Part shown: positions 45,132-53,359 of the stretch, piece after piece
Position numbering within the stretch: the stretch's first letter is position 1
Layout of the letters: each line of letters opens with the position of its first letter
Translations under genes and position numbers: made by a program
Source of the DNA: Marinibacterium anthonyi
GTDB lineage: Bacteria; Pseudomonadota; Alphaproteobacteria; Rhodobacterales; Rhodobacteraceae
Assembly: GCA_003217735.2 (NCBI GenBank)
Contig: CP031585.1
Coordinates: forward strand, 682,001-746,000
Direction: 5' to 3'
DNA: 64,000 nucleotides
The notes under the pieces: generated by a model
Seen by the model: the letters and a program-made list of their open reading frames with translations, nothing else
Database searches by the model: none
Told to the model about the DNA's origin: nothing

Positions 45132-46124
45132 TCAGAACCCGCTTAGCCGTTGGATCACCCAGAACGCCGCCAGGCTGCCGATCCCGTAACTCGCCACGCG
45201 CGACAGCGCCGGGCCGTGCGCCGCCAGCACCGGAACCAGCCGCCGGGCAAGATAGCCGAAGGCCAGGCAGGCCGCGATGAACATCACCTGACCCAGCTCC
45301 ACGCCGACGTTGAATGAAAACAGCGCCAGCGGGATGTCCCCCCGCGGCAGCCCGATGTCACGCAGGGCACCCGCAAAGCCCAGCCCGTGGATCAACCCGA
45401 ACCCAAAGGACACCAGCGCCGGATAGCGCATCGCCAGCGGATCGCGGCGATCCGGCGGCAGGGCCAGTTCCCAGGCCAGGAACACGATCGACAGCGCGAT
45501 CACCACTTCGACCGGGGCAGGGGGCAGGCGCAGCCAGCCCATCGTCGCGGCGGCCAGCGTGATGCTGTGCGCCAGCGTGAAGGCGGTGATCGTCCACAGC
45601 AGCCGGCGCGGATCGCGGATCAGCAACAGCAGCGCCAGCACGAACATCAGGTGATCGGCCCCTTCCAGGATATGCACCACCCCCAGCGATACATACGCCC
45701 CCAGCACCCCCAAGGGGCCGGGATTGTCGGGCAACGCCACCTCGGGTGCACCCGGTGTCAGCCGCAGGCCCTGGCCGTCGCCCGGCTCCAGCTCATAGCG
45801 CAGCAGCGTGTCGGTCCCGGTGCGCTCAAGCCCCTCGATCCGCACCACCCCGCCGGCCAGCCCGGCAGGGCACAGGGCCTCGAACGTCGTGCTCCAGCCG
45901 CGCCCGTCAAAGACCGGCGGCGGCGGCACATAGGAACACCCCTCGGGCAGGCGCGGCGTCAGCGCCATCGGTTGCCCGACCACGTCCGGCACCCGCCAGA
46001 TCACGCGCCAGCGGTCATCGCCCATCGCCGTCAGCTCTAGGTAGGCCGGGTCCAGAGCATGGGCGCGGGCCAGCGCCGGGCACAGCGCCAGCAGCGCCGC
46101 CAGAAGCAGGATCAGCCGTTTCAC
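45132..46124 (-). CDS. HupE/UreJ-type membrane protein (cassette copy 2)
   Basis: 330 residues from a GTG start that overlaps the isomerase stop (GTGA, 46121-46124). It has an ordinary signal peptide (KRLILLLAALLALCPALARA), an extracytoplasmic domain (about 22-140) with two Cys (Cys63, Cys85), and then six or so membrane helices. HupE hallmarks repeat copy 1: HILEGADHL (His151, Asp157, His158), AHSITLA (His186) and HGLGFAGAL (His246). Unlike copy 1, the N-terminus has no tandem repeat. Nickel/cobalt transport is suggested by the family but not proven. It is the last gene of the unit and converges with the DppF-type gene. Confidence 0.85.
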   Translation of the reverse strand: MKRLILLLAALLALCPALARAHALDPAYLELTAMGDDRWRVIWRVPDVVGQPMALTPRLPEGCSYVPPPPVFDGRGWSTTFEALCPAGLAGGVVRIEGLERTGTDTLLRYELEPGDGQGLRLTPGAPEVALPDNPGPLGVLGAYVSLGVVHILEGADHLMFVLALLLLIRDPRRLLWTITAFTLAHSITLAAATMGWLRLPPAPVEVVIALSIVFLAWELALPPDRRDPLAMRYPALVSFGFGLIHGLGFAGALRDIGLPRGDIPLALFSFNVGVELGQVMFIAACLAFGYLARRLVPVLAAHGPALSRVASYGIGSLAAFWVIQRLSGF

Positions 46125-46963
46125 GGTTGCAGCACATCCGCAAGCGGGGGTTGATCGACGCTGAACCGCGACATGAGCCTGTCGATGTATTCCTCGCGCA
46201 GCGTCCGCGCCTGATCGGCGCGCCAGTCGGCGATGACGCGGTCTCGGATCTGGTTCAGGGGCGGCAGCGCCGGGGCCGCGCGGGCTTCGACCCGCACAAG
46301 GTGGCGGCCATAGGCGCTGTCGACCGGGCCGGCCCATGCGCCTTCGGGCAAGGTGGTCAGCGCCGCGCCGAAACCCGCGCCAAAGACCCGGTCCGCCGCG
46401 CCCCCGGCCATCCCGTCCAGGCGCCCCGGCAACAGCGTCGCCTGGCCCAGCTGCGCCGGATCCGCCCCGCCCGCCAGCGCCTGCAACAGCGCGTCCACGG
46501 CGGCGTCATCAGCCCCGTCGGGCAACAGCACCTGGGCAAAGCTCACCTCTGCGGGCCGCTCGTACAGGTCTGAATTGTCATCGTAATATTCCGCGATGGT
46601 CGCCTCGTCCGGGACCAGGCCGGCCACCGGCGCTTCGGCCAGGAACAGCATCTTCTGGCGCAACCGGGCGCGCACGATGGCATCCCCCTGGTCCAGCCCC
46701 AGCGTCCTGGCCTCGCGCACCAGCGCCTCTTCCACGATCCAGTCCTGCATCAGCCCGTCCAGCTCCTCCAGGCTGGGCAGGCGTCCCCAGGTGTCGACAA
46801 AGCCCTGCGCCAGCCGGTCGGCCTCATCCAGGCTCAGCACGATCCGGTCCTCGGGCACCGCCGCCTGCGGCGGGTTCATCGCGCCATAGGCCACGAAGAT
46901 CAGCCCGCCCAGCCCAAGGAAATGCACCAGCGGGGACCGCACAACCGCGCGAAGCAGCGTCAT
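46121..46963 (-). CDS. Membrane-anchored parvulin-type peptidyl-prolyl isomerase (cassette copy 2)
   Basis: 280 residues with an N-terminal anchor (RSPLVHFLGLGGLIFVAY, about 9-27) and a rotamase-like periplasmic part. Shared blocks with copy 1 include the anchor, LGLDQGDAIVRARLRQKM and the C-terminal layout. A key rotamase region is GGAADRVFGAGFGAAL, then YGRHLVRV. It is separated from the DUF3604 gene by only one base and its stop overlaps the HupE-like start. It should fold exported clients, most simply its neighbours. Confidence 0.84.
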   Translation of the reverse strand: MTLLRAVVRSPLVHFLGLGGLIFVAYGAMNPPQAAVPEDRIVLSLDEADRLAQGFVDTWGRLPSLEELDGLMQDWIVEEALVREARTLGLDQGDAIVRARLRQKMLFLAEAPVAGLVPDEATIAEYYDDNSDLYERPAEVSFAQVLLPDGADDAAVDALLQALAGGADPAQLGQATLLPGRLDGMAGGAADRVFGAGFGAALTTLPEGAWAGPVDSAYGRHLVRVEARAAPALPPLNQIRDRVIADWRADQARTLREEYIDRLMSRFSVDQPPLADVLQP

Positions 46964-46964
46964 G

Positions 46965-48881
46965 TCACCCCGCCGGCCCGTACCAGATGGGCGAGGTATA
47001 GGCCCGTTCGGTCACGATCATGGTCGCATCGTCGGGAAAGGCCGCGTCCTCGAAATAGACCGCGTCATAGGCTGTCCAGCGCGGCGTCGGGATCTCGATC
47101 ACCCGCGCATAATAGAACGCCTTCAGCCCCGGATCGAAATCCGGATCGCTCCAGACGGTGATCAGTTCCGGCGCGCCGATCGTGTTGGTCCAGGTCGCGG
47201 TCGTCAGATCGACGGTGCTGCCCACCTCCGCCAGCTTGCCCTCGCTGTCCGGTTCCCGATCCCCCGACCAGGCCACGTCGTAAACCTTTTCCTGCAGAGC
47301 ACCGTCGCCATCCACCCAGCCCTTGACGATCTGGATCCGGTCCAGGTTCCCCGACAGCGGATCCTTCAGCGCCGCGACCAGGAAGCTGGGGCCGCCCGCC
47401 CCCTCCGGCGCCGGCGGCAGGTCGCCGCCCATCGGCACGCCCTTGCCATAGCCGATCGCGCCCGGATTGCGCCCCAGCGCATCCTCGGCCACGAAATCCC
47501 AGCCCCCGAAGAACCGCACGAACATGCGCGGCCCGGTGGTGCCATAGACCTCCTTGCGCTTCATCGCGTCCCAGATCGACGCCCGCGTGTTTTCTTCTGC
47601 CCAGACCGCCGTCAGCCCCGATGCGCCCAGCTGCCAGTCCTTCACCGTGCGCCCCTCGAAGTCAAAGGCATTGCCCGTCGACCGCTCCGGCCCCGGTTCG
47701 CTGGTCGGGAACTTGCCGAAGAAATTGTTCTCCTCGGCCGACGAAATCCCCGTGTGATCGTCCGTCGACCCCAGCAGCCCGAACTTGAACGGGTTCACCC
47801 CGAATTCATCCTCCAGCTTCAGCCCCCGCTTCAGCGCCTCGCGGGCATATTCGTACTGGATCATGCCGGGTTCCTTGGGCACCACGTTCAGGTTGCCCTT
47901 GTCCCAGATCTCGAAATTGGCGAATTCGTCCTGCGGCGCCAGCGACGGATGCTGCTCCGACGTGCCCTTGGACTGGGTGATCTCGTACAGCGGTTCCCAC
48001 CGGGCGCGGGCGGCGGCCCATTGCGCGTCAATCGGGTTTCCATCCGGCGTCTCGATGGAAAACATCAGCCCGTTGGACAGGTTGCCGTTGTGCGGGATCG
48101 CCAGAAGCCGCCCGCCGGTCTTGTCCTCGTAGCCCGCCATCCAGTCCCACAGCTCGCGCGGCAGTTCCGTGTCGAACGTGGTCAGCGGGCGCACCTGGTC
48201 GGCCAGCGCCTTGCCGTCGCGATAGATGACATTGCGGTGCAGGTTGTTGCCGCCGCCATAATTCGACGTCCATTCATAGCCGATCAGCGCGGTGAACCGG
48301 CCCGGATCGTTATGGCTTTCGACGATCCCGGTCATCGTCTGCCACATGTCCATCTGGGTGCCGGGGTCGGTCATCGCGGGCGGGATCTTGCCCTCGCCCT
48401 GCAGGGTGATCATCTCCATCACCACCGCCGACGCGGCGTCGCCCCCCTGTTTCATCCCGTCGTGCCAGCGTTTCAGGATCGGGTCCGCCATCAGCGCGGG
48501 ATCGCCTTCGTAGATGTTGGCCACGACGCCAAGCGCGTCGGAATGATCGGCCACCACCATCCAGTCATAGGGCCGCGACAGCCGGACCGGTTGCCCGGTG
48601 CTTGACGTGATCTCGCCGCCTTCGGCATATTTCAGCGCCTCGTCCGGCCCCACCCGCGTGCCGCCGGCAAAGGCGTCCGGGGACCACGACGTATGCAGGT
48701 GCTGTTCCCCCCACAGCGGGCGCGACGGAAAGGACCGGCCCGCGTAGGGCGAATAGCCCGGCTGATTGAAGAACCGTTCGATCCGGGCCGGGTCGATCGT
48801 TCCGGCATCGGTGGTGACCTGGGCGGCGACGGGCATGGCAAGAAGCGCGGTGCCGGCGGCGATAAGGGCGCGAAGGGGCAT
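46965..48881 (-). CDS. Exported DUF3604 (PHP-like) protein, cassette copy 2
   Basis: 638 residues with a signal peptide (about 1-21, ending MPVAAQ). The metal-type motifs match copy 1: HLH (His61, His63), VVADHSD (Asp112-His113), YEWTSNYGGG then LHRNVIY, AIPHNGN, and GSTDDHTG. There are differences: TDHSE is ADHSD, and an extra ~40 N-terminal residues (RIERFFNQPGYSPYAGRS) precede the first motif. That points to divergence of substrate rather than loss of activity. It heads copy 2 of the unit. No regulator gene or CATGAT palindrome lies next to it, unlike copy 1. ATG 48881 suits the signal peptide; an upstream start at 48941 does not. The 293 bases from here to the RTX gene hold no recognisable gene. 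Confidence 0.86.
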   Translation of the reverse strand: MPLRALIAAGTALLAMPVAAQVTTDAGTIDPARIERFFNQPGYSPYAGRSFPSRPLWGEQHLHTSWSPDAFAGGTRVGPDEALKYAEGGEITSSTGQPVRLSRPYDWMVVADHSDALGVVANIYEGDPALMADPILKRWHDGMKQGGDAASAVVMEMITLQGEGKIPPAMTDPGTQMDMWQTMTGIVESHNDPGRFTALIGYEWTSNYGGGNNLHRNVIYRDGKALADQVRPLTTFDTELPRELWDWMAGYEDKTGGRLLAIPHNGNLSNGLMFSIETPDGNPIDAQWAAARARWEPLYEITQSKGTSEQHPSLAPQDEFANFEIWDKGNLNVVPKEPGMIQYEYAREALKRGLKLEDEFGVNPFKFGLLGSTDDHTGISSAEENNFFGKFPTSEPGPERSTGNAFDFEGRTVKDWQLGASGLTAVWAEENTRASIWDAMKRKEVYGTTGPRMFVRFFGGWDFVAEDALGRNPGAIGYGKGVPMGGDLPPAPEGAGGPSFLVAALKDPLSGNLDRIQIVKGWVDGDGALQEKVYDVAWSGDREPDSEGKLAEVGSTVDLTTATWTNTIGAPELITVWSDPDFDPGLKAFYYARVIEIPTPRWTAYDAVYFEDAAFPDDATMIVTERAYTSPIWYGPAG

Positions 48882-49174
48882 GGTCTGTCCAACTCGTTGA
48901 AGCACTGGCGCCAGCCTAACACGAGCGGTCGCGATTTCCATCCGGCGGTTCGATCATCGCGGATCCCAAGCCTGTCCCGCGGGGCGGTGAATACCCGCAT
49001 TCCCCGCGCTGGTCCGACGCGCCCAAAGGGCCATCACCCCGGTCGTCGCAACCGGAACCGGCCAATGCGCAACAGGCGGAAAATCTCGGAACGCCAAGGC
49101 GTTGACCCGGCAAATCCCGCTCCATACGGTGCCGCCGGCACATTGGTGCGAAAAATGGAGTTATCGGATTTTCA

Positions 49175-50761
49175 ATGACGACCATCAACGTGAATTCGGT
49201 TTCGGATCATTCGGGAACCTCCGGTGACGATCTCTTTGTCATCAATGCGATTTCGTCGGGATATCCGACGGCCACGCTGAATGGAGGCGGAGGGACCGAT
49301 ACGCTCGATGCGTCGAATGTCTTCGTCGGGTACTCGACGATGTACTTTCAGGATACCGAGGTGAACGGCGTGGCCGGTTTTTCGTTCGGGGATTACGAGG
49401 CGACCAGTTTCGAGGTGATCTACGGCAGCGCCACATCGAACAATTGGTTCTTGGTTCAATACGTCGATTGCGCGGTCACCTTGCATGGGGGCAGTGGTGA
49501 CGACTGGTTCGCAGCCTCGTTTGGACCAACCGGCAGCCGAACTGCCGATACCTTTTATGGTTATGGCGGGAATGATGAATTCGATGTGCGGCCACTGGAC
49601 AAGGCCTACGGTGGAAGCGGAAATGACACATTTGATTTGTATGCAACATCCGAAGACGTAACCGGCTCCATTGCCGACGGTGGATCCGGCATAGACACGC
49701 TCGACCTGTCCTTCGGCTGGACGGTCGATCTTCGGGACGAATATGCCGACAGCGTCTTCGCGGGATCCGACGACCGCTATACCGTCCTGAACATTGAAAA
49801 CGTGACCGTCTACGCTTGGCGCAGCTACGAAACCCAGGTCTGGGGCACCTCCGGCGCCAACGTATTCAGCGTGAACAGCGATTTCGACGACGGCTCTGTC
49901 GGCGTCTATTTCGACGGTCGCGGCGGCAATGATACCCTCACCGGCAGCGCCGGCGCGGACACCCTGATCGGCGGCAACGGCAATGACCTGATCGACGGCA
50001 GGAAAGGCATCGACGACGCCTTTGGCGGTGCCGGGGATGACACGATCCTTGTCAACAGCCTGAACGACATCGCCGATGGCGGCGCGGGGACCGACACGCT
50101 GGATGCCTCGGGTGTCAGGCAGGACCTGTTCCTCAATATGCCCAGTGCCACCAGCAACTTCACCGGCTTCGAAATCGTCCTTGGCGGCAGTGGCGACGAC
50201 AAGATCCGGGGCACCAACGGATCGGTCACCATTGACGGCGGCGCGGGCAACGACAACCTGCGTGGTCGGCCCGGCGACGATATCCTGCGCGGCGGCACCG
50301 GCGACGACGCCATTCGCGGTGATGGCGGCAGCGATACGATCGACGGTGGCGACGGCGACGACGAACTGTTCGGCAACAACGGCGCGGACACGATCATCGG
50401 CGGCGCGGGCAGTGACCGGATCGAAGGCGGCACCGGGCAGGACACCCTGACCGGTGGCGCGGATGCCGACCGGTTCGTCTTTGCCGGTGCCTGGCAGCGC
50501 GACACCATCACGGATTTCGAACAGGGGCTCGACCGGATCGTGCTGCGCGATCTGCGCGACGTGAACGGTGGCGATGCGGTGGGCTTCGATCAGCTTCTGG
50601 TGCAGCAGGTCGGCGCTCTGGTGCGGATCGGCCTGGACCTGGATCGCGACGGGGTCGAGGACAAGCTCGACCTGGGCGGTGCGGGCGACCTGTCCTATGC
50701 CCGGATCGATATCCTCAACAGCACGGTCGCTGATTTCTCGGGCGCCGATTTCATCTTCTGA
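49175..50761 (+). CDS. RTX (hemolysin-type calcium-binding repeat) secreted protein
   Basis: 528 residues with no N-terminal signal peptide. Calcium-binding nonapeptide repeats of the GGxGxDxUx type occupy about 245-285 and 335-435 (for example GGNGNDLIDG, GGTGDDAIRG, GGDGDDELFG), with looser copies before. The C-terminus has TDFEQGLDRIVL and DFSGADFIF, resembling type I secretion signals. Type I secretion is expected, but no HlyBD genes are visible in the window. The N-terminal half shows no enzyme motif, so it could be structural or adhesive. It faces the cellulose operon across a shared terminator, which hints at an extracellular-matrix role. Confidence 0.85.
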   Translation: MTTINVNSVSDHSGTSGDDLFVINAISSGYPTATLNGGGGTDTLDASNVFVGYSTMYFQDTEVNGVAGFSFGDYEATSFEVIYGSATSNNWFLVQYVDCAVTLHGGSGDDWFAASFGPTGSRTADTFYGYGGNDEFDVRPLDKAYGGSGNDTFDLYATSEDVTGSIADGGSGIDTLDLSFGWTVDLRDEYADSVFAGSDDRYTVLNIENVTVYAWRSYETQVWGTSGANVFSVNSDFDDGSVGVYFDGRGGNDTLTGSAGADTLIGGNGNDLIDGRKGIDDAFGGAGDDTILVNSLNDIADGGAGTDTLDASGVRQDLFLNMPSATSNFTGFEIVLGGSGDDKIRGTNGSVTIDGGAGNDNLRGRPGDDILRGGTGDDAIRGDGGSDTIDGGDGDDELFGNNGADTIIGGAGSDRIEGGTGQDTLTGGADADRFVFAGAWQRDTITDFEQGLDRIVLRDLRDVNGGDAVGFDQLLVQQVGALVRIGLDLDRDGVEDKLDLGGAGDLSYARIDILNSTVADFSGADFIF

Positions 50762-50773
50762 TCCCGCATGAAA

Positions 50774-50804
50774 AAGGCGCGCGGAGCCTTCCCCCGCGCG
50801 CCTT
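50774..50804. terminator. Bidirectional terminator between the RTX gene and the cellulose operon
   Basis: AAGGCGCGCGG (50774-50784) pairs with CCGCGCGCCTT (50794-50804) around a 9-base loop. On the minus strand the stem is followed by a T-run (complement of AAAAA at 50771-50775), so it is a good intrinsic terminator for the cellulose operon. On the plus strand it follows the RTX stop by 12 bases. Confidence 0.75.
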
Positions 50805-50927
50805 CCCCATCGGTTCGACGACGTCCAGATCCTAACAGAAGGTAAAACCGCCTCTGTAAGCCCTTGATTCATATGGGCTGCGACATGTCCCACGCGTGGG
50901 ACATGCCGTGGGACGATGCCTGTCAGA

Positions 50928-52250
50928 TCAATTGTCCGACCCCCTTCGCGCGGCCCCCAGCGCCCTGAGCGAATCCGGCCCGGGCGCGCTTTCCTGCACG
51001 GCGGAAAACACCTGCATCGCCGCGGCCCGTTCGCCCAGGTTGTGATAGGACCAGCCCTGCAGCATCAACTGCCCCCGGCTCAGCGGCCCGACCGAGGCCT
51101 TGTATTCATCCAGGTACTGCAGCGTCTGACGATACTGGCCCTTCTGGAACGCCTCGTTCGCCTGCGCGCCCAGCAGCGCCTTGTTCACCACCTTGCTCTG
51201 CCCGCTGGTCAGCGGCGCCGACTTCACCACCCGCTCCGCCGCGCCCGGCTTGCCGGCGGCGATCAGGACCAGGCTCTGGCCGTATTTCGCCTCGCGCGCC
51301 TGGCTCGCGTTGCCCTTCGCCTCGGCCGCCGAAAACGCCTTGGTCGCGGCATCGTACTGGCCCAGGTTATGCGCGCACCAGCCCCGCTGCAGTTCCGCCG
51401 CGGCCGAACTCTGCCCCGACAGCGCCGAAAGGCAGCCCGCGAAATCCTCGCGCTTGGCCAGCGCGGCGGCGCGGGCGACGGGCCCGGTGGGTGCCGCTGG
51501 GGCCGGGGCGGGGGTGCCGGCCTTGGCCGGCGGGCCCATCAATTCGTCCTTCAGGGCGGCCAGTGTCTGGGCATAGGCCGGATGAATCTGGCCCGCGGTG
51601 TCGAAAAGCGCGCTCATCTGGTCCTTGTCGGCATGGGCGCTGGCCTTCTGCAGCGTGGTCACGACGATGGCTTCGGACGGGCAGGTGGCCAGCACGCTCT
51701 GGTAGATCCCAAGCGCGGCGGCCGGCCCGTTGACCGTCCCGGCCAGTTCCGCCAGCCGCCAGGGGTTGTTGATCCGTCCGCAGGCCATCAGCTCCGGCGT
51801 GGCTTGGGCGATTTCAAGCACGGTGCCCAGGTCCTGGGCGTCAAATGCGGTGTCCAGCCGGGCCTGGCCTTCGCGTTCGGCAAGCACGTTCATCAGGTGC
51901 TGCGGCGGCGTCCATTCGGGCGCGGCGCGGCGGGTGGCGTCGATCGCGGCGCGGGCACCGGCGAAATCGTCGGCATTGATGCGGTCCCAGATCGGCGTCG
52001 TGTCGATTTCGGGACCGGCGGTCATCGCGGCGATGATCGCGTCGATATCGGTGCCGGGAAACAGCGTCGTCAGACGGCGCGTTTCGGCGGCGGCGGCCTC
52101 GGTATCGCCGGCCGTCACGAAGTACCGCAGCGCGGCCAGATCCTTGTCGGTCGGCGTATCCTGGGCGGTGGCCGGAATCGCCGCAAGAACAAGGGCTGAA
52201 ACCGCCAGGCAGCGGGCGACATGTTTCAGGTACGTGTTACTACGGATCAC
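50928..52250 (-). CDS. Exported TPR protein of the cellulose operon
   Basis: 440 residues from a GTG start overlapping the bcsZ stop (GTGA, 52247-52250). The N-terminus has a signal peptide (CLAVSALVLAAIPATAQ) and the rest is TPR-like helical repeats, with a Pro/Ala-rich hinge (PAKAGTPAPAPAAPTG) in the middle. It lacks the C-terminal beta-barrel of BcsC, so export through the outer membrane would need another partner. The position suggests it is the periplasmic scaffold of this cellulose synthase, equivalent to the TPR half of BcsC. Confidence 0.78.
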   Translation of the reverse strand: MIRSNTYLKHVARCLAVSALVLAAIPATAQDTPTDKDLAALRYFVTAGDTEAAAAETRRLTTLFPGTDIDAIIAAMTAGPEIDTTPIWDRINADDFAGARAAIDATRRAAPEWTPPQHLMNVLAEREGQARLDTAFDAQDLGTVLEIAQATPELMACGRINNPWRLAELAGTVNGPAAALGIYQSVLATCPSEAIVVTTLQKASAHADKDQMSALFDTAGQIHPAYAQTLAALKDELMGPPAKAGTPAPAPAAPTGPVARAAALAKREDFAGCLSALSGQSSAAAELQRGWCAHNLGQYDAATKAFSAAEAKGNASQAREAKYGQSLVLIAAGKPGAAERVVKSAPLTSGQSKVVNKALLGAQANEAFQKGQYRQTLQYLDEYKASVGPLSRGQLMLQGWSYHNLGERAAAMQVFSAVQESAPGPDSLRALGAARRGSDN

Positions 52251-53359
52251 AATCTGCACTCCAATTTGGTTTCCGCCGCGGCGACCAGCGCCAGCAGGTG
52301 AAGCGTGGAGGGATAATAGGCCTGCGCCACCTGGAAATCGGGCATGGCGACCGGTTCGGACCCCAGCGTGCTGGGCGTGCCGGAGGCGCATAGGCTGAGC
52401 GAGGCAAGCGCGTGATATCCCGGCGCGGCTGAGGTTTCGATGATCTTCCAGCTGTCCACATTGGTGACGACGGGCGTCTTGGCGGCCCCGGACGCGCGCT
52501 GGCTGAGCAGCGCCTCGCGGTAGAGCCGTGCCGCCTGCAGTACCGCAGAAGAATTGAACCGGCCCGACCAGATGTCGAAGAGGGGCGCGCGCATCGCTTC
52601 ATAGCCGAAGACCGCCGGTCGGTCCGACGCGGCCCGGATTCCGTTCTGCCCGACCTCGATCCAGTCGGGCGGCAGGCTGTTTTCGCACAGCGCATCCAGG
52701 ATCGCCGAGGACATGCGGGCGCAGGAGGCCAGGTGCGGCAACCCGTAGCGGGCCGCCAGCGCATCCAGCGCGCGCGGCATCGGGTAGGCGGTGTTCAGCA
52801 CCACGCGGTCGTCGAAGCGGAACCCGTCGACGCCGGGCAGCAGCACCGGCCAGCCCGGACGATCGGGGAATTCGTAAAGGCACAGCCGGTCCAGGTCGGC
52901 GGCAATCGCGCGCGCGGCCGCGGCATGTTCGGGCGCGTTCCAGGTGTCGGCGGCGCTTGTCAGCGCCCAGGCGATGAACAGGTCGCCGTCGCTGGCATTG
53001 TTCATGTCCTCGACCTTGCCGCCATTGGCCGGATCCCAGCGCCAGGCGTGCAGCGCGTCATTCTCGCGGATGGCCAGGGTCTTGCGGGTCCAGGCGGCCA
53101 TGGCCTCGAACCGGTCGCGGTCCCCCAGCGCCACGGCCAGCAACATGCCATAGCCCTGGCCCTCGGAATGGCTGACCCCGTCCTGCAGGTCGTCGATCAC
53201 CCGGCCCGCCGGGTCGAAATGCTGGCTGATCCAGACCTGCCAGTATTCGTTCAGATCTTCGGGCCGGGCGGCGGCGCCGCGCGCGCCCAGACCCGTCAGG
53301 GCGGCGCCGCCCAGAAGGCCAAGCGCGCCGCGACGGTTGATGATTGCAGGGGGCGTCAC
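52247..53359 (-). CDS. bcsZ: GH8 endoglucanase (BcsZ type)
   Basis: 370 residues. The N-terminus has an arginine pair and hydrophobic stretch (NRRGALGLLGGAALTGLG), similar to a Tat signal. The GH8 motifs are HSEGQGYGML (Glu66, the general acid) and NNASDGDLFIAWAL (Asp126 region), as in BcsZ. BcsZ trims cellulose during synthesis and is usually periplasmic. It overlaps bcsAB by four bases (53356-53359) and the TPR gene at its end. Confidence 0.92.
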   Translation of the reverse strand: MTPPAIINRRGALGLLGGAALTGLGARGAAARPEDLNEYWQVWISQHFDPAGRVIDDLQDGVSHSEGQGYGMLLAVALGDRDRFEAMAAWTRKTLAIRENDALHAWRWDPANGGKVEDMNNASDGDLFIAWALTSAADTWNAPEHAAAARAIAADLDRLCLYEFPDRPGWPVLLPGVDGFRFDDRVVLNTAYPMPRALDALAARYGLPHLASCARMSSAILDALCENSLPPDWIEVGQNGIRAASDRPAVFGYEAMRAPLFDIWSGRFNSSAVLQAARLYREALLSQRASGAAKTPVVTNVDSWKIIETSAAPGYHALASLSLCASGTPSTLGSEPVAMPDFQVAQAYYPSTLHLLALVAAAETKLECRL

